Positions 19,204 through 31,200 of a DNA stretch of 64,000 nucleotides are shown piece after piece. The DNA lies in NCBI RefSeq assembly GCF_024166365.1, contig NC_064835.1, positions 64,646,607 to 64,710,606 of the forward strand, read 5' to 3'. The stretch comes from Elephas maximus indicus. Lineage: Eukaryota > Chordata > Mammalia > Proboscidea > Elephantidae. Below the pieces are notes generated by a model, which worked only from the letters and a program-made list of their open reading frames with translations, was not told the DNA's origin and made no database searches. Both the position numbers and the translations under genes were made by a program. Numbering within the stretch: position 1 is the stretch's first letter; each line of letters starts with the position of its first letter.

Positions 19204-19780
19204 TTTTATGTGTGTATACACATATATGTACATATATGTATACTAGTGCCTGGTACATATTATAACTAGAACGTGATATAGCCCATATTAAATGAGTTCT
19301 GTTTAGAACAGTACTTGGCACAGAGTTAAGCATCGTATCAGTTGAACAATTCTCTTTCATAGGCTTGTTGTAGGGTTTTAAAGAAACAGCATCTGAGAAT
19401 GGCACATTGTTTGCGCTTAATAAATGTCCATTTCCTCTCCTGATGATAAATACGCATTTTTAAAAGTCAGGATCCTCCATCTTTTGGTCATCTGTCTTAC
19501 GCTGAGCTCTGTGCAACCTTGTCCTCCCCTCTACTTTGACTCAGCCCATGCCGGGGGAACCCAAGCATAGCCCTCCCCCAAGCTGGCTCAGGCCCAGGGT
19601 GCCCTGGGTGTGGGCAGCAGATGGTATGCTTCCCAAAACACTTTCATATTCATCGGCCATGGATGCTTAGAGCAAGAGACAGTACTGAGGAGGGGGCCAG
19701 TGGTGGTTGGTCACTGCATAAGCTTGGTCAGGCTCCTGCACCTCTCTGGGCCTACTTCCTCCTCTGTAAAACGGGGATGA
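19204..19780. other. DYSF intron 1 with MIR-like remnants
   Basis: A (TA)/(CA)-type patch near 19210-19245 is followed by MIR/L2-like 'agtacttggcacagagtt' and 'cgcttaataaatgtcc' pieces up to about 19430. The rest is unrecognised. Confidence 0.45.
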
Positions 19781-19925
19781 AGCCCTGGTGGTGCAATGAT
19801 TAAGAGCTGGACTGCTAACCAAAAGCTTGGCAGTTGAAATCCACCAGCCACTCCTTGGCAATCCTATGGGGCAGTTCTACTCTGTCCTCTAGTCGGAATC
19901 GACTCGACCGCAATAGGTTTGGTTT
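19781..19925 (+). mobile_element. AfroSINE
   Basis: 'gaagccctggtggtgcaatg', 'ggggcagttctactctgtcc' and 'gtcggaatcgactcgaccg' mark a plus-strand copy with a small deletion before the tail. Confidence 0.9.
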
Positions 19926-20018
19926 TGGAATGAGATAATACCCGTGCCCTTGGGCTCACGGAGCTGTTTGAAAATGAAATGAGTTTATACATGTACAGAG
20001 GAGCCGTGAGGTATCATT

Positions 20019-20054
20019 AAAAAAAAAAAAAAAAAAAATTTTTTTTTTTTTTTT
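20019..20054. repeat. A20/T16 head-to-head homopolymer
   Basis: Twenty A followed directly by sixteen T. This is a perfect potential hairpin and a likely length-unstable site. Confidence 0.95.
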
Positions 20055-21807
20055 AATCATTAGGGAATAATTATAATTTTCTGGCCAAAGGAGGGACTTT
20101 ATGAGACAAAAATCTAAAGAGTCTGGGAAGGGTCAGCTCCGAAGGAAGGCTTCCCAGAAGGCTGTTTTGCTTTGAGCACTGTGTCCCAGAGACCACAGCC
20201 TCCTGTGTAATCATTCACCAACCTGGCCCAGGCTGGGAGGAGGAGGGTGAGTAGACCTGAATGCAGCAAAGAGGCCAAATTTGGACATGGGTTAAGAGCT
20301 TGGCTAATGCAGGAGGTGGAATGTGAGCAGGGGTGGGGGAGGGGAGAAACTGCAATTCCCCTGTGACCAGTGACTGTCTGTCCGTGGCAGAGATAACTGG
20401 GGGAGCGGGGAGGGATTCTAGCCAGCCCCCTCCCCAGGCTTGAGGGGCTCATGGCCAGCGCAGACTATGTGTTTCCTTCCTCCACAGCAAGGTCTGGACC
20501 CTGAGGGAGAGGGAGACACCCCCCCACCACCCCCCTGAGAGAAGCCAGACTGCTGGCATAGGGCAGGACTACAGACAGACGCCAGGCATGGGAGTGAGTG
20601 ATGGGGGCATGTCAGGGACATGTAAATGTGGAGGGTGGACGGTGGAGGGGACTGGGCCACAGTTAGGCTCTCCGGCCGAAATAATGACAGGAAAGAAGCC
20701 ACACTTCCTGTGTGTAAAGCACTTCTGGGGTTAGAAAGTACCTCCCCATTCATTATTCATTTTCTCCTTTCTCCTCTGAGGGTTCTGAGTAGGAGGCCTG
20801 GTTCGGAGGGGGGATCGTGAGGTGAGACAAATGTCTGTATGTAAGGGGTGGGTAGGGGGGATCTGGGGATGTGGTCAGAGAAGGTGGAGGAAAAGCTGGC
20901 TCAGGCTAAGTGGAGACCAGAGAAACAGGACTCCTGAGAGCAGAGGCAGGGGCTACAAGGTGGCCCCTGTCAGGGCTGCTGCGGACAAGCGCACACTGGG
21001 CGTTGCCCAGCTCCAGAGGGCGCCATTCACAAATCTCCTCAGGATCTTGCTAGGAGATTGTGAATGGGGGAGGGGTGCTGGCGTGGGAGGCAGCTGCTTA
21101 AAGCACAGCAACAGTAGCCTTCATCCTTGCAGCCAAGGGAATATTTACAGAGTGAATGGTACCTGGAGTTGTGCAATGCAGAGCCCAGGGCCCTCAGCTT
21201 GGCTACTACTTCCAGGCCATGCAGATGAACCACTGGCCTGGCCTGCCCAGAGCTGAGGATACAGAGAGGAAGCATGGAGGATCCCCACTGGTGCCGTCTG
21301 CCTCCCACCCTCAGCCCCTTGATCAAGCTCATTTCCAGGGGCAAGTGTGGGAAGCTGGTCTAGAACAGGCCAAAGCAGTATGTTAGGGAAAAAGCAAAGC
21401 CAGAATACTCCTCCCCAGCCCTCCTTTTTGTGCGCTCTGCTTTCCAGGCCATGGGCCCATTCGGCAGCCCTGGTCCAACAGATAGCGTCTCCCCCATCCC
21501 TGCAGAGCACACACCCCGAGTTCACAAGGACACAGGGAACCCCCAGATCTCACACCCAAGAGTGTGTGTGTACCTGTTGTGCACACATCTATGTGTGCTG
21601 GTGTGGACATGCGCCTGAGTTCTCTGAGCATCTGCTTCTTGGAAAATCCCAGGTGTCACATGTGCTCAAAGGTGTGAGTGTATGGCAGCAGATGTGAACA
21701 TGGGCTTCTGGGATCCCGTACATCCAGAAGCTCATGAAACTGAAAGGAAGGGTCTATGCTGGATAGCCAGGGACCAGCAGATGCTCTGATTTCTGGGGGC
21801 CTTTTTT
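20055..21807. other. DYSF intron 1 proximal part, apparently unique
   Basis: About 1.75 kb without a recognised repeat, unusual in this SINE-dense window. G-rich patches occur around 20320-20540 and 20830-20900. Many short open frames on both strands look like GC-driven noise. It lies 2-3 kb downstream of the canonical first exon, so intronic regulatory sequence is possible but not shown. Confidence 0.4.
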
Positions 21808-22150
21808 TAGCACAGTCTTGGAAATCCTGGTGGCTTAGTGGTTAAGTACTATGGCTGCTAACCAAAGGGTCGGCAGTTCAAATCCACCGCGTGCTCCTTG
21901 GAAACTCCAGGGGGCAGTTCTACTCTGTCCTATAGGGTCGCTATGAGTCGGAATCGACTCAACAGCAACGGGTTTGGGTTTTTTTGTTTTGTTTTGTTTT
22001 GTTAGCACAGTCCTGGCAATCTGCTTCCATAAAGGCTACAACCAAGAAAACCCTATGGAGCAGTTGTACTCTGTCCCATGGGGTTGCCATGAGTCAGAGT
22101 CAACTCGACAACAGTGGAGTTTTGTTTTTCGCTGTTAGCACAGTCCTGGG
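21808..22150 (+). mobile_element. Two AfroSINEs inserted at the same site
   Basis: A short-subtype AfroSINE (about 21824-21990) is followed by the 3' part of an older-subtype AfroSINE (about 22013-22128, starting 'ggcaatctgcttccataaa'). The motif TTAGCACAGTC(C/T)TGG occurs three times: before the first, between the two, and after the second. This fits a target-site duplication from the first insertion that was used again by the second. Confidence 0.85.
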
Positions 22151-22439
22151 ATGTGGAGAGATTAGAAGTCAGACCTCTGAGAGAAGGAGAGAGGCAGGTA
22201 ATGGAAGCTGAGAGGGGAACCCACAGGATGCATGGGTAGGCAGGCCCTCAAATTCCTTTCCCCTGGTCCTTCTCCTCCAGGATGGCTTCAAACCCAAATA
22301 CCCAGCCCTGTGGACTCCAGCTCTGAGTCTGGCTCTGAGGAGCCTAGGAGAAGCAGACAGGGCCCAGCCCCCTGGAGGAAAAGCCCAGTCATGACTGTGT
22401 AGAGACCTTCCTGTGGAACGTCTCAATCTGATGGGGGAG

Positions 22440-22473
<34 letters not shown>

Positions 22474-22475
22474 AC
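22440..22475. repeat. (CA)n microsatellite
   Basis: About 18 CA units with one interruption. Confidence 0.97.
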
Positions 22476-22959
22476 ATCCATCCCACTGCCTCCAACCCCG
22501 AAAGAGTCAGTCTGTTTGGGGAGGGGGTGTCTCTAGAGGTTTGGGCTGGTGACAGCTGGGCTGGCTGTTAAATTCCCCCCTCCCTGTGCCCAAAGCAAGG
22601 GGAAGATCCGGGAACGGAGCGGGTGTGGGGGACTGAGGCCGCTAACCCCTGAGACTGCTTGCCTGCCACCCCAGCCTCTGAAAGAGCAAAGACAGAGGAC
22701 AACAGCCAGGTCCAGGCTTCCAGAGAGGAGAGCTGGGTTATAAATAGGCCTAGGTCCCGGCCTTCCGGCCATCTAGGGAGAGGAGGGGAGCCCTGCAGTA
22801 CTGTGTTTTGCTGCCCACAGGTCAGAAAGACCTCTTAATAGATGCAGAAGAGGGAAGAGGAGAGATCCTGGTCCCGGCCTTCCTGCCCCATCTCAGCCCC
22901 AACTCGGACTCCGCTTCCAGGCCTGGAGAAGGCCGCTCTGCCACATCTCTCTCGCAGCC
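22476..22959. other. DYSF intron 1 next to the first exon
   Basis: GC-rich, no repeat recognised. It joins the CpG-rich region of the main promoter. Confidence 0.4.
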
Positions 22960-23880
<921 letters not shown>

Positions 23881-24178
23881 GGACTGAAGAATTTCATTGA
23901 CAAGCAGCGCCAGCAGCCCTAAAATTTTTCCCCCCAAAAGCAACACATGATACTTTTAACACAAAAAGCATGAAGAAAGAAATCTCTGACTCTGAAAAAG
24001 AAAATCAGTATTAACATGAATATATACTAATCCAGGTTATTTCATCCGAATGTGTGTATACATACATATATATACCTGTAGACTACAGTATTTACTATAT
24101 ACCTGAGATCAGAGTGTATATGCAGTTTTGTATCCTGTTTTAAAGAAAAATTATGTAACACTTTCTTGAATCATTAAA
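23881..24178. other. Upstream flank of DYSF, AT-rich, no feature
   Basis: Sequence becomes AT-rich just beyond the CpG island. Possibly part of an old LINE that resumes after 25267. Confidence 0.4.
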
Positions 24179-25266
24179 AATTCTTCATAAATAGGCATTA
24201 TGCTGAGTGAAATTAGTTGCAAAAGGACAAATATTGTTTGAGACCCCTATTTAAAAAAAACTCAAGAAAAGGTTTAAACACAGAAAAAACATTCTTTGAT
24301 GGTTACGAGGGTGGGGAGGGAAGGAGTGTGGAATTCACTAACTAGACAGTAGAGAAGAATTATCTTAGGTGAAGGGAAGGACAACACACAATACAGAGAG
24401 GTCAGCATAACTGGACTAAACCAAAAGCTAAAGAATTCTCCTGAACACAACCAAACACTTCAAAGGACAGAGTAGCAGGGGTGGGAGTCTGGGGACCATG
24501 GTTTCAGGGGACATCTAGGTTAATTGGCATAACAAAGTTTATTAAGAAAATGTTCTGCATCTCACTTTGCTGAGTGGAGTCTGGGCTCTTAAAAGCTTGT
24601 GAGCAGCCACCTAAGATGCATCAATTGATCCCAATCCACCTGGAGCAAAGGAGAATGAAGAACACAAAAGACACAAGGAAAATATGAGCCCAAGACACAG
24701 AAAGGGCCACATAAACCAGAGACTCCATCAGCCTGAGGCCAGAAGAACTAGACGGTGCCTGGCTACCACCAATGACCACCCCAACAGTCAACACAACAGA
24801 GACTCCCTGACAGAGCAAGAGAAAAGTGGGGTGCGAGACTCAAATTCTAGTAAAAAGACCAGACTTAAGGGTCTGACTGAGAATGAAGGGACCTCAGAAG
24901 ACATGGCCCCCATACTCTCTGTTAGCCCAAAACCAAACCCATTCCCGAAGCCAATTCTTCAGACAAAGATTAGACTGGACTGTAAGACATAAAACGATAC
25001 TTGTGAAGAGTGTGCTTCTTAATACAAGTAGATACATGAGACTAAATGGGCAGCTCCTGTCCAGAGGCAAGGCGAGAAGGCAGAAAGGGACAGGAGCTGG
25101 TTGAATGGACAGCGGAAATCCAGGGTGGAAAGGAGTGTGCTGTCACATTATAGGGAGAACAACTAGGGTCACATAACAATGTGTGTATAAATTTTTGTAT
25201 GGGAAATTAACTTGGACTGTAAATTTTCACTTAAAGCATATTAAAATAAAATAATTCTTCATAAAT
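24179..25266 (+). mobile_element. Elephant-type L1, 5'-truncated, with target-site duplication
   Basis: AATTCTTCATAAAT occurs at 24179-24192 and again at 25253-25266. Between them is an L1 3' end ('ggcattatgctgagtgaaat' to 'cacttaaagcatatt') of the same family as at 8911, but more diverged. No coding capacity remains. Confidence 0.92.
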
Positions 25267-25839
25267 TTTTCAGTGGCTACATAATTTTCTATCATATGAC
25301 TGTACTAGATTCACATAGTCGTCTCCTGTGTTACACGTTTATGTGTTTCTCAGTTTTTTGCTGTTATATAAACTGGTATATAAGTCTCTTCTGCTAGTAC
25401 TTCAGATTGAATTCCTAGTGTTGGAATTCTAAGGTCACAGGACATGACTTTTTTAGGTTCTAGTACCTATTGCTAAACTGCTTTCCGGGAGCTGTGTAGA
25501 TCCACACACCCAGCAGCAGTGTGACTCACCTTCTAAAGAGGGCCAGTTGGATGGGTGCACAGCTGTCAGCAAACTTCACAGCACAGCAGCAGTGGGGCAG
25601 CCAACACTCCCAAGACAGGAAGGGTCAGGTGCTAACAGGGGGCTGGTTTTGCCCTATAATGTGGGACTAGGAGGGACTAAAGCTCCACAAATGGGCTGTA
25701 ATTTCAAGGTCGGGGTAACAAACATTCCCTGTGGTCACTTAATTGTCCTACTGCAGCAAATCCTGTTCCCTTTTCTTTGCCTTTAGCACAGTACCAGTGG
25801 GGGAGCTGAGGAGAGGCGGTTGAAATTCAACCATTCATT
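25267..25839. other. Intergenic, partly old LINE-like
   Basis: 25267-25530 ('tttttcagtggctacataat', 'gctgttatataaactgg') looks like a degraded old LINE 3' region. The rest is unrecognised. Confidence 0.4.
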
Positions 25840-26494
25840 CAACAGATACGTTTGGAGTCCTATGAAATGCGAGGCAATGTCTGGGTGATATAGACACAAT
25901 GATGAGCAGAAGTGACCATTCAGGGAGTCCATTTCAGTGGAGGAAGCTGACATTTATCAAAGAATCAAGCCAATCGTATACCATTACCAATCTGTTAAGC
26001 GCCATAAAAGACAAAGTGGAAGAATGTGGGAACAGATAGCAAGGAGCCCTCATCTAGTCTTGAGGGCCAAAACCAAACCAAACCCATTGCTGTTGAGCCG
26101 GTTTCAACTCATACTGACCCTGTTAGAACTTCTGGTGGATTCAAACTGCCAACGTTTTGTCTAGGAGCCATAGCTCTTTAACCACTGTGTCCAGAGTGCA
26201 GTGACAGCTATTTGAAAATCTGAAGGCCATTTAGGAGTCCACTGGGCAAACCTGAGGTAGAGGTGGAGGTGGAGTGTTCCAGAAGGAAGGAAGGGAACGC
26301 TCTTGGCAAAGACCCCTGGGAGGAAAGGGGGAGAGTGGTAAGGACCTGACGGAAGACCAGCATGAGTGGAATGCTGATCGGGGAAGGGAGGCCTTGGAGG
26401 AGGTAAAGGACCGTGCAGAGCCTGCAGGAAGCTGCCTAAGTAAGGCCTGATAACTCCAAAGGGCTGATAGGATCAGATACACTTTTCAAAGGAC
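25840..26494 (+). repeat. Ancient interspersed repeat, family not assigned
   Basis: The series 'gtgttccagaaggaagg', 'tgagtggaatgctgatc' and 'ctcctctggttgcttt' resembles the repeat seen at 55080-55650 and 11818-12110. It is interrupted by an AfroSINE (26065-26193) and an L1 (26510-27775) and continues to about 27880. Confidence 0.5.
26065..26193 (-). mobile_element. AfroSINE with internal deletion
   Basis: 'aaccaaaccaaacccattgc', 'caactcatactgaccctg' and then 'agaacttctggtggattcaa' show a minus-strand copy that lost about 30 bases of its middle. Confidence 0.85.
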
Positions 26495-27790
26495 TCCTCT
26501 GGTTGCTTTATTTATTTATTTATTTTTTACTGTGCTGTAAGTGAAAGTTTACAAATTAAGTCAGTCTCTCACACAAAAGCTTATATACACCTTGCTACAT
26601 ACTCCCAATTGCTCTCCCCCTAGTAAGACAGCCCACTCCCTCCTTCCACTCTCTTCGTGTCCATTTTGCCAGCTTCTGACCCCCTCTACCTTCTCATCTC
26701 CCCTCCAGGCAGGAGATACCAACATAGTCTCAAGTGTCCGCCTGATCCAAGAAGCTCACTCCTTACCAGCATCCCTCTCCAGCCCATTGTCCAGACCAAT
26801 CCCTGTCTGAAGAGTTGGCTTTGGGAATGGTTGCTGTCCTAGGCCAACAGAAGGCCTGGGGGCCATGACCACCAGGGTCCTTCTAGTCTCAGTCAGACCA
26901 TTAAGTCCGGCCTTTTTATGAGAATTTGGGGTCTGCATTTTTTTTTTTTTTTAATCCCACTGCTCTCCTGCTCCCTCAGGAGTTCTCTGTTGTGTTCCCT
27001 GTCAGGGCAGTCATCGGTTGTAGCCAGGCACCATCTAGTTCTTCTGGTCTCAGGCTGATGTAGTCTCTGGTTTATGTGGCCCTTTCTGTCTCTTGGGCTT
27101 GTAATTACCTTGTGTCCTTGGTGTTCTTCATTCTCCTTTGGTCCAGGTGGGTTGAGACCAATTGATGCATCTTAGATGGCCGCTTGCTAGTGTTTAAGAC
27201 CCCAGACGCCACTCTCCAAAGTCGGATGCAGTATGTTTTCTTAATAGATTTTATTTGCCATTTGACTTAGATGTCCCTTGAAACCATGGTCCCTAAACCC
27301 TGGCCCCTGCTACACTGGCCTTCAAAGCATTCAGTTTATTCAGGAAACTTCTTTGCTTTTGGTTTAGTCCAGTTGTCCTGACCTCTCCTGTATTGTGTGT
27401 TGTCTTTCCCATCACGTGTGTGTGTTGTCTTTCCCATCACCTAAAGTAGTTCTTATCTACTGTCTAATTGGTGAATACCCCTTTCCCACCCTTCCTCCCT
27501 TCCCCCTCTCGTAACCATCAAAGAATATTTTCTTCTCTGTTTAAACTATTTCTTGAGTTCTTATAATAGTGGTCTTATACAATATTTGTCCTTTTGCAAC
27601 TGACTAATTTCACTCAACATAATGCCTTCCGGGTTCCTCCATGTTATGAAACGTTTCACAGATTCATCGCTGTTCTATATCATGCATATTTATTCCATTG
27701 TGTGAATATACCGTAATTTATTTATCCATTCATCTGTTGATGGGCACCTTGGTTGCTTCCATCTTTTTGCTGTTGTCCTCTGGTTGCTTT
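26495..27790 (-). mobile_element. Elephant-type L1, antisense, with 15-bp target-site duplication
   Basis: TCCTCTGGTTGCTTT occurs at 26495-26509 and exactly again at 27776-27790. The element between runs on the minus strand from the ORF2 end (KQPRCPSTDEWINKLRYIHT) to the 3' UTR and tail at 26510. 5'-truncated, about 1.27 kb. A short internal tandem repeat of 'gtgttgtctttcccatcac' lies at about 27398-27440. Confidence 0.93.
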
Positions 27791-28262
27791 TTGAAGAGTG
27801 AAGTGCAAGAAGCCAGAGTGGAGGGGAAGAGACCAGGTGAAGCCATAGCAGCAGAAGGTTAAGGCTATGAAAGGGATTTAAATTTAGAGTGTCTGGTACT
27901 TCTGATGAGGGCTGGCTCAGGTTTAAGCCAAATTCCATGTTTGTCTTTTAAGAACCCATTTTGCTTGTCCTGCTTTTTTTCCTTAGCAACAGTTAACTTT
28001 ATATAGATAACACTGAGAAAACTTTTTGCTCCTTAAACTGTAACTAACCTTTAGAAGCAGCTCATCTAGTTTCACATAATTGTATTCAGGTAATCAGGCT
28101 CACTGAAACACTTAAAACTTGTTCTTTTAGAAAACAATAGAAGGTTAATGAACATGGCCTGTTTGTAAGACTCCAGAGGTCTTACAATTATGGCTCACTA
28201 ATCTTGCAGTTGTCTTAAGATTGCTATTTTTCTATTCTTTATACTGTTTAATCACCACTCTT
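27791..28262. other. Intergenic, end of the ancient repeat then unrecognised
   Basis: Up to about 27880 the interrupted ancient repeat continues. 27890-28262 is AT-rich and unassigned. Confidence 0.4.
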
Positions 28263-31200
28263 CTGTCAGTTTGTCATACTGGGGTGGCTTGTCTGTCAGT
28301 TTGTCATACTGCGGTATCTTGTGTGTTGCTGTGATGCTAGAAGCTATGCCACTTATTTCAAAACCCACAGGGTCACCCATGGTGGACAAGTTTCAGCAGA
28401 GCTTCCAGACTAAGACAGACTAGGAAGAAGGACCTGGCAATCCACTTCTTAAAAAATTGGCCAGTGAAAACCTTATGAATAGCAGTGGAACATTGTCTGT
28501 TATAGCGCCAAAAGATGAGCCCCACAGGTTGGAAGGCACTCAAAATATAACTGGGGAAGAGCTGGCTTCTCAAAATAGTAGTTGTTGTTACTAGGTGCCG
28601 TTGATTCAGTTCTGACTCATAGTGGCCCTATGTATAACAGAACGAAACACTGCCCAGTTCTGTGCCATCCTCACAATCATTGTCAATCTATCTCATTGAC
28701 GGTCTTCCTTTCCTCACCAACCCTTCGCTTTACCAAGCATGATGTCCTTCTCCAGGGACTGGCCCCTCCTGATAACATGTCCAAAGTATATAAGACATAA
28801 TCTCACCACCCTTTCCTCTAAGGAGCATTCTGTTTGCACTTCTTCCAAGACAGATTTGCTCGTTCTTTTGGCAGTCCATGGTATACTGAATATTCTTCAC
28901 CAGCACCACAACTGAAAGGCATCAATACTTCTTCGGTCTTCTTTATTCATCATCCAGCTTTTGCATGCATATGAGGCAATTGAAAACACTATGGCTTGGG
29001 TCAGGTGCACCTTAGTCTTCAAGGCGACATCTTTGCTTGTTAATGCTTTAAAGAGGTCTTTTGCAGCAGATTTGCCCAACGCAATGTGTCGTTTGATTTC
29101 TTGACTGCTGCTTCTGTGGATGTTGATTGTGGATCCAAGTACAATGAAATCCATGACAACTTCGGTATTTTCTTCATTTATCGTGATGTTGCTTATTGGT
29201 TCAGTTGTGAGGATTTTTGTTTTCTTTATGTTGAGGCGTAATCCATACGGAAGGCTGTGGTCTTTGATCTTCATTAGTAAGTGCTTCAAGTCTTCTTCAC
29301 TTTCAGCAAACAAGGTTGTGTCATCTGCATAACACAGGTTGTTAATGAGTCTTCCTCAGATCCTGATCCAGCATTCTTCTTCATATTGTCCACCTGCTCG
29401 GATTATTTGCCCAGCATACAGATTGAATAAGTGTGGTGAAAGGATACAATCCTGACGCACACCTTTCCTGACTTCAAACCATACAGTATCCCCATGTCCT
29501 GTTTGGATGACTGCCTCTTGGTCTATGTACAGGTTCTTCATGAGCACAATTAAGTGTTCTGGAATTTTCATTCTTCACAATGTTATCCATTATTTGTTAT
29601 GATCCACACAGACAAATGCCTTTTCATAGTCAATAAAACACAGGTAAACATCCTTCTGATATTCTCTGCTTTCAGCCAGAATTATTCCGACATCAGCAGT
29701 GATATCCCTGGTTTCATGTCCTCTTCAGAATTCAGCTTGAATTTCCGGCAGTTCCCCTTCATGACATGGATGGAGTAAAACTTTTGGGACCTTCATTTGT
29801 TGATGTGGCATGACTCAAAATGAGAAGAAACAGCTGCAAACATCTGTTAATAATTGGAATGTGAAATGTATGAAGTACGAATCAAGGAAAATTGGAAGCC
29901 ATCAAAAATGAAATGGAACATATAAAGATCTATAGCCTAGGCATTAGTGGGCTGAATGGACTGGTATTAGCCATTGTGAATCAGACAGTCATATGGTCTC
30001 CTATGCCAGGAATGACAAATTGAAGACGAATTGTGTTGCATTCGTTGTCAAAAAGAACATTTTAAGCCCTATCCTGAAATGCAACACTATCAGTGATAGC
30101 ATAACATGAATATGTCTACAAGGAAAGCCAGTTAATAGAACTATCATTTAAATTTCCTCACCAATCACTAAGGCCAAAGATAAAGAAATTGCAGATTTTT
30201 ACTAACTTCTGCAGTCTGAAATTGATCAAACAGGTGATCAAGATGCATTGATTGTTACTGGTATTTGGAATGGGAAAATTGGAAACAAAGAAAAAGGATT
30301 GGTAGTTGGAAAATATGGTATTTGTGATAGAAATGACGAAGGGGACCTCATGATAGAATTTTGCAAAACCAACAACTTTTTCATTGCAAATACATTTTTT
30401 CAACAACATAAACAGCAACTGTACACACGGACCTCACCTGAGGGAATACATAGGAATCAAATCGACCACATCTGTGGAAAGAGACGATGGAGAAACTCAA
30501 AAAAGTCAGAGCGACACCAGGGGCCAACTGCAGAACAGACCATCAGTTACTCATAGGCAAGTTCAAGTTGAAGCTGAAGAAAATTAAAACAAGTCCATAA
30601 GAGCCAAAGGACGACTTTGACTATATCCCACCTGAATTTAGAGACCATTCAAGAATAGATTTGACACATTAAATACTAATGACCAAAGATCAGACAAGTT
30701 CTGGGATGACATCATACATGAAGAAAGAAAGAAGAGACCAGAATGGATGTCAGAAGAGACTCTGAAGCTTGCTCTTGAATGTAGAGTAACTAAAGCGAAA
30801 GGGAAAAACTAAGAAGTAAAAGAGCTGAACAGAAGATTTCAAAGAGTGGCTCAAGAAGACAAAGTATAAAGTATTATAATGAAATGTGCAAAGACCTGAA
30901 GTTAGAAAACCAAAGGCAAGAACATGCATTTCTCAAGATGAAAAAATTCAAGCCTTGAGCTGCAATATTGAAGTAGTCTATGGGCAAAATATTTAACTAT
31001 GTAGCAAGCATCCAAAGAAGATGGAAGGAATACACAGTCACTGTACCAAAAAGAATTTGTTGATGTTCAACCATTTCAGGAGGAAGCATATGATCAAGAG
31101 CCAATGGTATTGAAGAAAGAACTCCAAGCCTCAATGAAGGCATTGTTGAAAACAAGACTCCAGGAATTTACGGAAGACCAACTGAGATTTTCAACAAATG

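Noticed and set aside
28897..29313. 138-residue open frame on the minus strand
   Set aside because: It is the C-terminal reverse-transcriptase region of a 5'-truncated RTE; the first half of the ORF is missing, so it cannot be an active element.
30248..30556. Possible small gene encoding a 102-residue protein
   Set aside because: It is the endonuclease part of a decayed RTE, not a host gene.
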